Assembly: GCA_017396395.1 (NCBI GenBank)
Contig: JAFQMF010000014.1
Span: 1-64,000, forward strand
DNA: 64,000 nt
Reading direction: 5' to 3'
Source of the DNA: Clostridia bacterium
GTDB taxonomy: Bacteria > Bacillota > Clostridia > RUG12999
Shown here piece by piece: positions 50,979 to 59,529 of the stretch (positions within the stretch are counted from its first letter, which is position 1; each line of letters starts with the position of its first letter). Both the position numbers and the translations under genes were made by a program. The notes under the pieces were generated by a model, which saw only the letters and a program-made list of their open reading frames with translations, made no database searches and had not been told where the DNA came from.

Positions 50979-51827
50979 TCATCCTCTCATAAGCTGTGTT
51001 ATAGCGTCATATGCCATATCGGTGGTGTAAATATCATTGGAAAGTGGGTATCCTTTTTTTCGCAAAATATCCGCAAGTTTAGTAATTTGCGGAACAGATA
51101 AATGAAGATTTTCCAGTTCTTTTTCTCTGCGGAAAATTTCGCTGACGCTTCCCTCCATAGCAACAGTGCCGTCACTCATAACAACAACTCTGTCACATAT
51201 CTTTGCAACATCCTCCATACTGTGGGAAACAAGTATAACAGTAAGCTTTTGCTCCTTGTGAAGTCTGGAAATGCTGTTTAGAATATCCTCTCTGCCTTTA
51301 GGGTCAAGACCTGCTGTTGGCTCATCTAAAATAAGCACTTTTGGTTTCATGGCAAGTATTCCCGCAATAGCAACACGTCTTTTCTGACCCCCTGACAAAT
51401 CAAAGGGAGATTTATCTAATATTTCTTCTTTTAAGCCAACATAAGCTATTGACTCATATACTCTTTCACGAATTTCTCTGTCTGACAACCCCATATTTTT
51501 AGGACCGTAGGAAATATCTCCATATACTGTTTCATCAAAAAGCTGATACTCAGGGTACTGAAAAACAAGACCTACATTAAAGCGAAGATTTTTAAGGTCA
51601 CCTTTGTTTTCACCCACACATTTTCCATCTATCAGGATTTTTCCGCCTGTAGGCTTTAAAAGTCCGTTAAGATGTTGAATTAATGTAGATTTTCCCGAAC
51701 CGGTGTGCCCAATAAGTCCCACAAAGCTGCCACTTTTTATTTCAAGGTTAACATTTTTAATTGCAGTATGGGAAAGGGGAGAACCGGGCATATAAATATG
51801 TTCAAGATTTTCTATTTTAATATCCAT
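50979..51827 (-). CDS. ecfA2: Energy-coupling factor ATPase EcfA2
   Basis: From ATG 51827 (start MDIKIENLEHIYMPGSPL, one base after the ecfA1 stop) the protein has 282 residues. ABC motifs: Walker A GHTGSGKSTLI, Q-loop FQYPEYQLF, signature LSGGQKRRVAIAG, Walker B VLILDEPTAGLDP and switch His in LVSHSMEDV. The FQYPEYQLF block and AGLDPKG mark EcfA2 against EcfA1. It is one half of the nucleotide-binding heterodimer of the module. Six bases separate it from ecfT. Confidence 0.95.
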   Translation of the reverse strand: MDIKIENLEHIYMPGSPLSHTAIKNVNLEIKSGSFVGLIGHTGSGKSTLIQHLNGLLKPTGGKILIDGKCVGENKGDLKNLRFNVGLVFQYPEYQLFDETVYGDISYGPKNMGLSDREIRERVYESIAYVGLKEEILDKSPFDLSGGQKRRVAIAGILAMKPKVLILDEPTAGLDPKGREDILNSISRLHKEQKLTVILVSHSMEDVAKICDRVVVMSDGTVAMEGSVSEIFRREKELENLHLSVPQITKLADILRKKGYPLSNDIYTTDMAYDAITQLMRG

Positions 51828-51828
51828 T

Positions 51829-52683
51829 TTATTCACCAATTTTTTTATATTTTTCAGGGTCGCCAAGAAGCTTTGAAAGTTCATTTGCACAATCTTCTAC
51901 GGTAAGCTTGTTGTATTCAAGGGCGTGTCCTGATTGTCTTAATCTGTACATAAGGTCTGTAACCTGAGGAACATCAAGTCCAAGCTCCTTTAAAAGAGCC
52001 ACATTTGCAAATACAAGCTGAGGAGTATCATCTATTAAAATTTTACCATCATCAATTACAATTACCCTGTCTGCCTGAGCTGCCTCATCCATATAGTGAG
52101 TAATTAAAAGACAGGTAATTCCCTGCTCCTTGTTAAGGGTTTTTATAGCCTCAATTACTTCTTTTCTCCCACTTGGGTCAAGCATAGCGGTAGGCTCATC
52201 GAAAATAATGTATTTGGGTGACATGGCAATAATGCCCGCAATTGCAATTCTCTGCTTCTGACCTCCTGAAAGGTTATGGGGTGCCATATCTTTTTTGTGG
52301 TACATATTAAGGGTTTTTAAAGAAAAATCAACTCTCCTTCGTATTTCGTCAGGAGCTATACCCATATTTTCAGGACCGAAAGCAACATCCTCCTCCACAA
52401 CAGAAGCTACAATCTGATTGTCAGGATTTTGAAAAACCATTCCCACAGTTTTGCGAAGTGCTGCAAGAAGTTTTTCGTCCGATGTGTCAATTCCATCCAC
52501 ATACACCTTCCCGCCTGAGGGAAGAAGTATGCCATTAAGCTGCTTTGCCAGAGTAGATTTCCCTGAGCCGTTATGACCCAAAACTGCCACAAACTGACCC
52601 TCTTGTACATTTAGGTTTACAGATTTGAGTACAGGCTGAGAATTTTCTTCATATGTAAAACTAAGGTTTTTGATTTCTATCAA
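51829..52683 (-). CDS. ecfA1: Energy-coupling factor ATPase EcfA1
   Basis: The 284-residue ATPase has Walker A GHNGSGKSTLA, FQNPDNQIVASVVEEDVAFGPENMG (EcfA1-type Q-loop, first part about 83-98), signature LSGGQKQRIAIAG, Walker B YIIFDEPTAMLDP and switch His in LLITHYMDEA. First of the three module genes and 20 bases downstream of a methyltransferase gene, with a GGAGGG site. The promoter before the methyltransferase gene probably serves all five genes through truA. Confidence 0.95.
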   Translation of the reverse strand: MIEIKNLSFTYEENSQPVLKSVNLNVQEGQFVAVLGHNGSGKSTLAKQLNGILLPSGGKVYVDGIDTSDEKLLAALRKTVGMVFQNPDNQIVASVVEEDVAFGPENMGIAPDEIRRRVDFSLKTLNMYHKKDMAPHNLSGGQKQRIAIAGIIAMSPKYIIFDEPTAMLDPSGRKEVIEAIKTLNKEQGITCLLITHYMDEAAQADRVIVIDDGKILIDDTPQLVFANVALLKELGLDVPQVTDLMYRLRQSGHALEYNKLTVEDCANELSKLLGDPEKYKKIGE

Positions 52684-52703
52684 TTAAGGTCCCTCCAAAG
52701 GAA

Positions 52704-53570
52704 TTATTTGTACCATCTTGAGGTAGCACCACAGGGGAGAATAAGTCCTGAAGAAGAAATAGGAAGTCCTATTTCTTCGCTGTGAGCTTCGCCGCCAAAC
52801 CTTTTCTTTAAGGTAAGAGAAAGTATATTTGATACTACAATGGGTGATATACCTGTAGTATAAGAGTTTATCATAAAAAACAGGGGATTGTCTGACAAAA
52901 TCTCCATACAGCTTTCAATAAGCTTAAAAAGCTCATCTTCAAATTTCCATACTTCACCATTTGGACCTCTGCCGTAGGAAGGCGGATCCATAATAATAGC
53001 ATCGTATTTTCTGCCTCGTCTTTGCTCTCTTGCTACAAATTTCTGTACATCATCCACAATAAACCGTACAAATTTATCTTCAAGACCGCTGGAGATGATA
53101 TTTTCCTTTGCCTGAGCAACAATACCCTTTGCTGCATCCACATGAACAACTTCCTCAGCACCTGCATATGCTGCCGCAACGGTAGCACCGCCTGTATAAG
53201 CAAAAAGATTAAGCACCTTTACAGGGCGGTTTGCACCCTTTATTTTTGAGATAATAAAATCCCAGTTTGTGCCCTGCTCGGGGAAAAGACCTGTATGCTT
53301 AAACCCCATAGTTTTAATGTTAAAGGTAAGGTTTTCGTAATTTACCTTCCAACTGTCGGGCAGAGTTCTTTTATACTCCCAGTGTCCGCCCCCTTCATTA
53401 CTTCTTATGTAATGTGCATCAGCCCTTTTCCATAAAGAGGGCTGTGACTTTTCCTTCCATATAACTTGAGGGTCGGGACGGGCAAGAATAATATCTCCCC
53501 AACGTTCTAATTTTTCACCGCCACCCGCATCTATAACTTCAAAATCCTTCCATTTATCTGTAAGCCACAT
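52704..53570 (-). CDS. Class I SAM-dependent methyltransferase (RlmI-like)
   Basis: The 288-residue protein has the SAM-binding motif VLNLFAYTGGATVAAAYAGAEEVVHVDAA (first part near 119-134) and the DPPSYGRG catalytic motif (about 196-203), typical of RlmI/RlmK-type RNA cytosine or guanine methyltransferases. The N-terminal PUA domain of RlmI is absent; instead there is a Trp-rich N terminus with IILARPDPQVIW. The substrate is probably rRNA but is not certain. First gene behind the promoter at 53617-53645. Confidence 0.9.
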   Translation of the reverse strand: MWLTDKWKDFEVIDAGGGEKLERWGDIILARPDPQVIWKEKSQPSLWKRADAHYIRSNEGGGHWEYKRTLPDSWKVNYENLTFNIKTMGFKHTGLFPEQGTNWDFIISKIKGANRPVKVLNLFAYTGGATVAAAYAGAEEVVHVDAAKGIVAQAKENIISSGLEDKFVRFIVDDVQKFVAREQRRGRKYDAIIMDPPSYGRGPNGEVWKFEDELFKLIESCMEILSDNPLFFMINSYTTGISPIVVSNILSLTLKKRFGGEAHSEEIGLPISSSGLILPCGATSRWYK

Positions 53571-53616
53571 AAGTTTTTCTCCTTTTTAGGACTTTTGTAC
53601 ACAATAATTCATTATA

Positions 53617-53645
53617 ATTATACCATAAATACCCTCTCGGGTCAA
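53617..53645 (-). promoter_or_regulatory. Promoter of the methyltransferase-ecf-truA operon
   Basis: Minus-strand TTGACC (53640-53645) and TATAAT (53617-53622), spacer 17 bases. Confidence 0.82.
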
Positions 53646-53713
53646 GAAAATGAGGCAAAAAAACATACCGAAACTGTAAAAATAAAAAAATATGTGAAAT
53701 TTTAAAAAAATAC

Positions 53714-53742
53714 TTGATTTTTGATTTTGATTGTGTTATAAT
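53714..53742 (+). promoter_or_regulatory. Promoter of rpmE
   Basis: TTGATT (53714-53719) and TATAAT (53737-53742), spacer 17 bases. The leader is about 85 bases with no clear structure. Confidence 0.78.
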
Positions 53743-53835
53743 AGCTGATGTATGTTTTTATTGTATAATAATTATTGAATTAATTGAGATACAATTATTA
53801 AATAATTGCAACTTTAGAAAAAGAGGTGAAAAGAG

Positions 53836-54039
53836 ATGAAGGCAGGTATCCATCCCGATTACAAAGCTACAACAATTACTTGTGCTTGTGGTGAAGTTAT
53901 TGAAACAGGTTCAACAAAGGAAAACATCCGTGTTGAAATTTGTTCAAAGTGCCATCCCTTCTTTACAGGCAAACAGAAGCTTGTTGACACAGGCGGTCGT
54001 GTAGAGAAATTCAGAAAGAAATATGGCATACAGGAGTAG
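53836..54039 (+). CDS. rpmE: 50S ribosomal protein L31, zinc-binding type
   Basis: The 67-residue protein starts [14 protein letters not shown] and has the zinc set Cys 16, 18, 36 and 39 (TCACGE and CSKCHP), so it is the zinc-containing form and not the Cys-less paralogue made under zinc limitation. The block [12 protein letters not shown] closes it. Ribosome site AGAGGTGAAAAGAG. A single-gene unit. Confidence 0.97.
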   Translation: MKAGIHPDYKATTITCACGEVIETGSTKENIRVEICSKCHPFFTGKQKLVDTGGRVEKFRKKYGIQE

Positions 54040-54077
54040 TAAGCAGTCGCTTTCTCTCTTACAAAATTAAAAAAATA

Positions 54078-54108
54078 CGGAGGAATGAAAAATTCCTCCG
54101 ATTTTTTT
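54078..54108 (+). terminator. Bidirectional terminator, rpmE and clpC
   Basis: CGGAGGAAT (54078-54086) and ATTCCTCCG (54092-54100), loop GAAAA, then T7. Confidence 0.9.
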
Positions 54109-54116
54109 ATGTCTTT

Positions 54117-56552
54117 TTATAAAATTGCAACTTTGTCATCAGTAAAGTCCACTGTTACAGTACTTCCGTCACCAATGTTTTTATCCAACATCTGCTCCGC
54201 CAAAACGTCCTCAATTTTAGACTGAATGGCTCTTTTTAAAGGTCTTGCACCATATATTGGGTCAAAGCCTTCACTGCTGATATACTCAATTACTTTATCT
54301 GTAAACTGTGCCTTTATGCCGTTTTCAGCAAGTCTTTTTGAAAGCCCCTTAAGTAAAAGAGCAGAAATTTCCTTAACATTTTCCTTAGAAAGTCTGTGGA
54401 AGACAATTATATCATCAAGTCTGTTTAAAAACTCAGGGCGAAAAGCTTTTTTAAGTTCGCAAAGCACATTTTCCTTAATTTTTTCATAGCTTTTATCTTC
54501 GCTTTCTTCTTCCTTAAAGCCCATACTTCTGTCATTTTCCGTAATAAGTCTTGCACCGATATTAGAGGTAAGAATTATTACAGTATTTTTAAAATCTACC
54601 TTTCTACCCTGTGCATCAGTAACGGAGCCTTCATCTAAAATCTGTAAAAGTACGTTAAATACATCAGGGTGAGCCTTTTCGATTTCATCAAATAAGATTA
54701 CGCTGTATGGCTGTCTGCGTACCTTTTCGGTAAGCTGACCCCCTTCATCGTATCCCACATATCCAGGAGGTGAGCCGATAAGTCTTGATACAGTATGCTT
54801 TTCCATATATTCTGACATATCAACACGGATAATTTTATCTTCACTGCCAAACATAGCATCTGCAAGTGCTTTGGAAAGCTCAGTTTTACCAACCCCTGTA
54901 GGGCCAAGGAATATAAAACTTCCAACAGGCCTTTTAGGGTCTTTAAGTCCTACTCTGCCTCTGCGAATTGCCTTTGCCACCGCAGTTACAGCTTCCTCCT
55001 GACCTACAACTCTGCCGTGAAGGACTGTTTCTAGGTTTTTCAGTTTTTCTCCTTCCTCCTGTTTAACCTTGCTGGCGGGGATGCCTGTCCATTGTGCGAT
55101 TTTTTCTGCAATATCCTCAGAAGTTACAATAAGAGTTTGGGAAGAAGTTTTTTCCTTCCACAAAGCCTTTTCTTTTTGTAAAACTTCCTGTTTTTGTTTT
55201 TCCTGGTCACGAATAGACGCAGCACGTTCGTAGTCCTGATTTGTAATTGCCTCTTCTTTTTCCTTGCGAAGCTTTTTAATTTCCTCCTCCATATCAGAAA
55301 GCTCAGGTGGGCAGGTCAGGGACTTAATTTTTACACCGGAAGATGCTTCATCTACAAGGTCAATAGCCTTGTCGGGCAAAAATCTGTCAGTTATATACCT
55401 TGCAGAAAGCTTTGCTGCAGAAATAAGTGCATCATCTGTGATTTTCACCTTGTGGTGTGCCTCATATTTATCACGGATACCCTTTAAAATCTCAATAGTA
55501 TCCTCTACAGTAGGCTCTCCTACAGTAACAGGCTGAAATCTTCGTTCCAATGCAGAATCTTTTTCGATATATTTTCTGTATTCGTTTATGGTAGTTGCAC
55601 CAATAACCTGAATATCACCTCTTGCAAGAGAGGGCTTTAAAATATTCGCTGCATCTATAGAACCTTCTGCTGCACCTGCACCTACAATGGTATGAAGCTC
55701 GTCAATAAACAAAATTACGTTGCCTGCGGCTTTTACTTCATCAATAGCTTTTTTAAGTCTTTCTTCAAATTCGCCGCGATATTTTGCTCCTGCTACCATA
55801 GAAGAAAGGTCAAGACAAAATACCCTTTTACCTTTTAATACTTCCGGGATATCACCTGAAACTATACGTTGTGCAAGACCTTCTGCTACGGCAGTTTTAC
55901 CAACACCCGGCTCGCCGATTAAACAAGGATTGTTTTTTGTTCTTCTGCTAAGTGTCTGGACTACTCGTTCAATTTCTTCGTTTCTTCCTATAACGGGGTC
56001 AAATTTACCTTCCTTTGCAGCTTTTGTAAAATCTGTACCAAAGTTTTCAAGGGTAGGCGTGGTAGATTTACTTTCCTTTTGTGCTCCTGCAGTGCTTCCG
56101 CTTTGCTGACGGATATTTGATGAAATAACGCTGTAAAGGTCACGGACATTTATGCCCATTTCACCAAGCAGTCTCAGTGCCAGACCTTCACCCTCCGAAA
56201 TAAGAGCAAGAAGAATATGCTCGGTACCGATATATCTGTTACCCAGTCTTGCTGCCTCTTGAACGCTAAGCTGTAATACGCTTTTTGTTCGGGGGGTCAT
56301 TTCCACCACTCTGCCGTTTTCTAAAGTATAGGGGTGGTTAGCATAATACTTTTCCAGTTCTTTTATAATTCTATCGTAGTTAACTCCTTTAGCCTGCAGG
56401 ATTTTACTTGCCATAGATTCGGAAACTTTGGAAAGTCCTGCTAACAGATGCTCTGTTCCAAGTACTCCGTGACCCATAGAAATTGCACACTCCTGAGCAT
56501 ATCTTAAAGCCATTTCGGCTTTTTCTGAAAAATTAAAACCATTTACATACAT
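54117..56552 (-). CDS. clpC: AAA+ chaperone-protease ATPase ClpC
   Basis: The 811-residue Hsp100 has two N-terminal Clp_N repeats, AAA-1 with Walker A GEPGVGKTAVAEGLA (about 203-217), a middle UVR/M domain (NQDYERAASIRDQEKQ, about 420-435) that docks MecA or McsB, AAA-2 with GPTGVGKTELSKALA (about 540-554), and the C-terminal D2-small domain. With ClpP it degrades damaged proteins. The ClpP-docking loop is expected near 660-670. Last in ctsR-mcsA-clpC; GAAAGGAATG lies before the ATG. A MecA-like adaptor gene is at 21964-22569. Confidence 0.97.
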   Translation of the reverse strand: MYVNGFNFSEKAEMALRYAQECAISMGHGVLGTEHLLAGLSKVSESMASKILQAKGVNYDRIIKELEKYYANHPYTLENGRVVEMTPRTKSVLQLSVQEAARLGNRYIGTEHILLALISEGEGLALRLLGEMGINVRDLYSVISSNIRQQSGSTAGAQKESKSTTPTLENFGTDFTKAAKEGKFDPVIGRNEEIERVVQTLSRRTKNNPCLIGEPGVGKTAVAEGLAQRIVSGDIPEVLKGKRVFCLDLSSMVAGAKYRGEFEERLKKAIDEVKAAGNVILFIDELHTIVGAGAAEGSIDAANILKPSLARGDIQVIGATTINEYRKYIEKDSALERRFQPVTVGEPTVEDTIEILKGIRDKYEAHHKVKITDDALISAAKLSARYITDRFLPDKAIDLVDEASSGVKIKSLTCPPELSDMEEEIKKLRKEKEEAITNQDYERAASIRDQEKQKQEVLQKEKALWKEKTSSQTLIVTSEDIAEKIAQWTGIPASKVKQEEGEKLKNLETVLHGRVVGQEEAVTAVAKAIRRGRVGLKDPKRPVGSFIFLGPTGVGKTELSKALADAMFGSEDKIIRVDMSEYMEKHTVSRLIGSPPGYVGYDEGGQLTEKVRRQPYSVILFDEIEKAHPDVFNVLLQILDEGSVTDAQGRKVDFKNTVIILTSNIGARLITENDRSMGFKEEESEDKSYEKIKENVLCELKKAFRPEFLNRLDDIIVFHRLSKENVKEISALLLKGLSKRLAENGIKAQFTDKVIEYISSEGFDPIYGARPLKRAIQSKIEDVLAEQMLDKNIGDGSTVTVDFTDDKVAIL

Positions 56553-56592
56553 ATTAAATCATTCCTTTCGTGGAACAAACTTTATTCCCGTT

Positions 56593-57147
56593 TTACAAAT
56601 CCTGTATCCTTTTGATTTCATCACGATATTTTGCGGCATCTTCATATCTTTCTTCTTTTACCGCTTTTGAAATCTTTTCTGAAAGCTTGGAAATCTTATC
56701 TTCGCGGCTTTCCTCTTTTTCTTCTGCTTTTTTGCTTGCACTAACCCTTGCAAGGTCAATCTTGTCCTTGAAGGTTTCATAACACATAGCACAGCGGAAT
56801 TTACCTGTTTTCTCAAAATCCTGCAAGGTGCCGCCACAGTAAGGACAGGAATCATTAGAGGAGGCGTTTTCAGGAAGAGTATCAAAGCTTCTTTCAAGTC
56901 CCCAAAAATCATTCATTATAGAGTCTAAAAGTGCTATTTGTTTTCTCATTCCGCCAAAAAGCGACCCGCTGAAGAAATCAGTGCCAAAAAAGTTATTTTG
57001 TATAATCTGTCTTTGACGCTGAAAATCCTCCATTACACCCATTTTGTCAGCACAGCTCTGGCAAAGATTATGCTGAGTCTTCTTACCATTTATAGTTTTT
57101 GAAAAAAATACACTTGCTTCATTTTTACCACATTTTGAACATAACAT
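56593..57147 (-). CDS. mcsA: McsA-like zinc protein (UvrB/UvrC motif)
   Basis: The 184-residue protein has four CxxC motifs (CSKCGK, CQSCAD, CPYCGG, CAMCYE) binding zinc, and a C-terminal UVR motif (KEERYEDAAKYRDEIKRI). In Bacillus McsA activates the arginine kinase McsB and helps release CtsR. Here mcsB, which normally follows, is missing: only 40 bases separate mcsA from clpC. The role without McsB is open, possibly direct control of CtsR or ClpC. Confidence 0.93.
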   Translation of the reverse strand: MLCSKCGKNEASVFFSKTINGKKTQHNLCQSCADKMGVMEDFQRQRQIIQNNFFGTDFFSGSLFGGMRKQIALLDSIMNDFWGLERSFDTLPENASSNDSCPYCGGTLQDFEKTGKFRCAMCYETFKDKIDLARVSASKKAEEKEESREDKISKLSEKISKAVKEERYEDAAKYRDEIKRIQDL

Positions 57148-57189
57148 AACTCATTCCTCCAAATTCAATATATTTATAAAATTGCAAAT

Positions 57190-57633
57190 TTATATCAAAT
57201 TAACAAGCATACTTTTAAGTATGCGTGCACGAAGAGCATCACGAAGCGGATTAGCTACGGCTATTACCTTATCTGTAATTCCGCTGCATATAAGCTTTGC
57301 TTCCTTTGGGGATATAACATCATATCCCACAAGATTTGCCACCAGTATCTTTGCGGTAGGGTAGTCAATTGTATCACCAATAGAATTTACTATGTGCATA
57401 ATAGGGTTTGTGCCCTGCATAGCTATCTTTTTAATGGTAATACCTCCGCCTCCACCTCGTCGGCTTTCTACAATATAACCTCGCTCGTTTGTAAAGCGGG
57501 TTGCTATAACATAATTTATCTGAGAGGGGACACAGCCAAATCTTGAGGCAAGCTCATTTCTTTGAAGCTGTACATAATCCTCTTCTTTTAATGCCTCACT
57601 GATAAACTGTTCTATTATATCACTTATACCCAT
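57190..57633 (-). CDS. ctsR: Transcriptional repressor CtsR
   Basis: The 147-residue protein has the CtsR winged helix (QLQRNELASRFGCVPSQINYVIATRF, about 22-47) with the RGGGGGI wing (ESRRGGGGGITIKKI, about 57-71), and the C-terminal dimer domain. It represses clp genes in the absence of heat stress. Its operator lies right upstream (57658-57686), so the operon regulates itself. GGAGG precedes the ATG at 57633. Confidence 0.96.
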   Translation of the reverse strand: MGISDIIEQFISEALKEEDYVQLQRNELASRFGCVPSQINYVIATRFTNERGYIVESRRGGGGGITIKKIAMQGTNPIMHIVNSIGDTIDYPTAKILVANLVGYDVISPKEAKLICSGITDKVIAVANPLRDALRARILKSMLVNLI

Positions 57634-57657
57634 TTTTATTTCCTCCTAGACATTATA

Positions 57658-57686
57658 GTCAAATTTGACTTTGACTTTCTTTGACC
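57658..57686 (-). promoter_or_regulatory. CtsR operator (three heptads)
   Basis: On the minus strand GGTCAAA (57680-57686), GAA, AGTCAAA (57670-57676) match the RGTCAAA-NAN-RGTCAAA consensus; a third AGTCAAA (57664-57670) overlaps the second, and an inverted GTCAAA lies at 57658-57663. Confidence 0.92.
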
Positions 57687-57695
57687 TTCGGTGTT

Positions 57696-57724
57696 ATTAT
57701 ATACATTTTTGTGCATTATTTCAA
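57696..57724 (-). promoter_or_regulatory. Promoter of the ctsR-mcsA-clpC operon
   Basis: Minus-strand TTGAAA (57719-57724) and TATAAT (57696-57701), spacer 17 bases. The CtsR operator begins about 10 bases downstream of the -10 and covers the transcript start. Confidence 0.82.
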
Positions 57725-57865
57725 CTATGTTAAAAGACTAAATATGCTGAAAATTTTAAATTAGGTCGTGTTTTCTTTTGATTTCTTTAAAATTCAACTA
57801 CTTTTGAAGGCTATTGCAAAAATATATTTTTGTTAAAATTATCAATGGAAAAACAGACGAATTTA

Positions 57866-57874
57866 TGTTATAAT
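57866..57874 (+). promoter_or_regulatory. Extended -10 promoter of argF
   Basis: TGTTATAAT (57866-57874) is an extended -10 (TGN before TATAAT). The sequence 17 bases upstream (TGGAAA, 57846-57851) is a poor -35, as is usual for extended -10 promoters. Confidence 0.6.
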
Positions 57875-57913
57875 ATGGAAAGACAATGAATAAGTCAGAA
57901 AGGAAGATGTATA

Positions 57914-58840
57914 ATGAATAAGGATTTACTTTCACTTCACACACTTTCCTGTGAAGATATTTATGAAATTTTAGACCTTGCAGATAAGCTTAAAGCAGAA
58001 CATAAAGCAGGAATTGAACATCATATTTTAAAGGGCAAAACTCTGGGTATGATATTTGCAAAATCCTCTACAAGAACAAGAGTTTCCTTTGAAGTTGGTA
58101 TGAGTCAGCTTGGCGGTCACGCACTTTTCTTAAGCTGTAATGATATACAGCTGGGAAGAGGAGAAACAATTTATGATACGGCTAAGGTTCTTTCAAGATT
58201 TTTAGATGGTATTATGATAAGAACTTTTTCTCAGGAGGATGTGGAAGAGCTTGCAAAACACGCTTCCATTCCTGTAATTAACGGTCTTACAGACCTTTTA
58301 CATCCTTGTCAGGTTTTGGCAGATTTACAGACAATCCGTGAATATAAAGGAACACTTAAGGGTCTTAAAATGTGCTATATCGGTGACGGAAACAATATGA
58401 CAAACACACTTATTCAGGGAGCTGCCAAGGTAGGTATGGATATAAGCTGTGCTTCTCCAAAGGGTTACACCTGTGATATGAATGTTGTTATGGAAGCTGA
58501 AAAGGATGCTATTGCAATGGGCAGTAAAATTGAACTTACAACTGACCCTGAAATCGCTATTAAAGATGCTGATATAATTTATACAGATACATGGGTTTCT
58601 ATGGGACAGGAAGAGGAAAAAGCTAAGAGAATTAAGGATTTTGAAGGCTTTGAAATTACTCCCCAGCTTATGAAAAAAGCTAAGTCTGATGCAATATTTA
58701 TGCACTGCCTTCCTGTTTATAGAGGATATGAAGCGTCAAGTGAAGTTGTAGATGGACCCCAGTCGGTTATTTTTGATGAGGCAGAAAACAGACTTCATGC
58801 ACAAAAGGCAGTTTTAGTAAAACTTATGGGAAATAAATAA
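57914..58840 (+). CDS. argF: Ornithine carbamoyltransferase
   Basis: The 308-residue protein has the carbamoyl phosphate motif SSTRTRVSFEVG (about 53-64), HPCQ in LLHPCQVLADL and the ornithine-binding HCLPVYRGYE near 262-271. It makes citrulline from ornithine and carbamoyl phosphate. The anabolic or catabolic role cannot be told; no other arginine gene is close. It is a single-gene unit. Confidence 0.95.
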   Translation: MNKDLLSLHTLSCEDIYEILDLADKLKAEHKAGIEHHILKGKTLGMIFAKSSTRTRVSFEVGMSQLGGHALFLSCNDIQLGRGETIYDTAKVLSRFLDGIMIRTFSQEDVEELAKHASIPVINGLTDLLHPCQVLADLQTIREYKGTLKGLKMCYIGDGNNMTNTLIQGAAKVGMDISCASPKGYTCDMNVVMEAEKDAIAMGSKIELTTDPEIAIKDADIIYTDTWVSMGQEEEKAKRIKDFEGFEITPQLMKKAKSDAIFMHCLPVYRGYEASSEVVDGPQSVIFDEAENRLHAQKAVLVKLMGNK

Positions 58841-58847
58841 AAATTTT

Positions 58848-58878
58848 ACGCACTCATTATGTGGGTGCGTATTTTTAT
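58848..58878 (+). terminator. Terminator of argF
   Basis: ACGCAC (58848-58853) and GTGCGT (58865-58870) followed by ATTTTTATT; a short stem. Confidence 0.75.
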
Positions 58879-58906
58879 TACATAACTATTAAATTTTTGA
58901 AAACCC

Positions 58907-58935
58907 TTTACTTTTGAAAAAAATTGTTATATACT
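58907..58935 (+). promoter_or_regulatory. Promoter of queT
   Basis: TTTACT (58907-58912) and TATACT (58930-58935), spacer 17 bases. Transcription would start about 15 bases before the riboswitch stem. Confidence 0.55.
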
Positions 58936-58952
58936 AATAATTGGAATAAATA

Positions 58953-58993
58953 ACAGTCAGTCGCAATTACCTGACTTAAATTAAAATAAGGAG
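58953..58993 (+). ncRNA. preQ1-I riboswitch controlling queT translation
   Basis: GTCAG (58956-58960), loop TCGCAATTAC (58961-58970) and CTGAC (58971-58975) form the single stem of a class I preQ1 aptamer, followed by the A-rich tail TTAAATTAAAATAAGGAG that folds back as a pseudoknot. The loop and tail resemble the Thermoanaerobacter tengcongensis aptamer (UCGCAGUAAC loop, UUAACAAAACAAGG tail) closely. The tail includes the ribosome site AAGGAG (58988-58993), so preQ1 binding would hide it and lower QueT synthesis. The gene behind it is a queuosine-precursor transporter, which fits. Confidence 0.85.
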
Positions 58994-59002
58994 ATGTTTA
59001 TT

Positions 59003-59497
59003 TTGAAAAAAGGGACTTTACGGGGCATCACTACTGCTTCAGCAATTTCAGCAATTTATGTAATTTTAACGCTTTTTCCAGGGATAAGTGTGTTATCTTT
59101 TGGACCTCTTCAGGCAAGAATATCAGAAGTACTTTGTGTTTTGCCTGTATTTACCCCCTGGGCAATACCAGGCCTTGCAGTAGGCTGTTTTGTGTCTAAT
59201 ATGCTGGGAAGTGTGGGTGTAGCTGATATGATTTTCGGTACTCTTGCAACACTTATCGCATCAGGCGCGAGCTATTATTTGAGAAAATATCCTCTTGGGA
59301 TTTCTCTTATACCGCCGGTGCTTTTTAATGGTATTATAGTAGGAAGTATGCTCACTTTTGTATATATGAACGGAAGTAAAACCGCACTTATTTATAATAT
59401 TCTTACGGTATCTGCAGGGGAAATGGCGGTGTGTTATCTGCTTGCTCTTCCTTTTGGAGTATATTTAAAAAAACATAGTAATATTTTTAATATATAG
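59003..59497 (+). CDS. queT: QueT, queuosine precursor ECF S component
   Basis: I place the start at TTG 59003, nine bases after AAGGAG; ATG 58994 touches the ribosome site. The product then has 164 residues, starting MKKGTLRGITTASAISAIYV. It has five to six membrane segments and the QueT block FGPLQARISEVLCVLPVFTPWAIPGLAVGCFVSN (first part near 33-50). It imports preQ1 or preQ0 with an EcfAAT module, which is at 50154-52683. The preQ1 riboswitch upstream supports the substrate. Confidence 0.93.
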   Translation: MKKGTLRGITTASAISAIYVILTLFPGISVLSFGPLQARISEVLCVLPVFTPWAIPGLAVGCFVSNMLGSVGVADMIFGTLATLIASGASYYLRKYPLGISLIPPVLFNGIIVGSMLTFVYMNGSKTALIYNILTVSAGEMAVCYLLALPFGVYLKKHSNIFNI

Positions 59498-59529
59498 TAA
59501 TTATTTATGGCAGAAATGGAGATTTTTGT

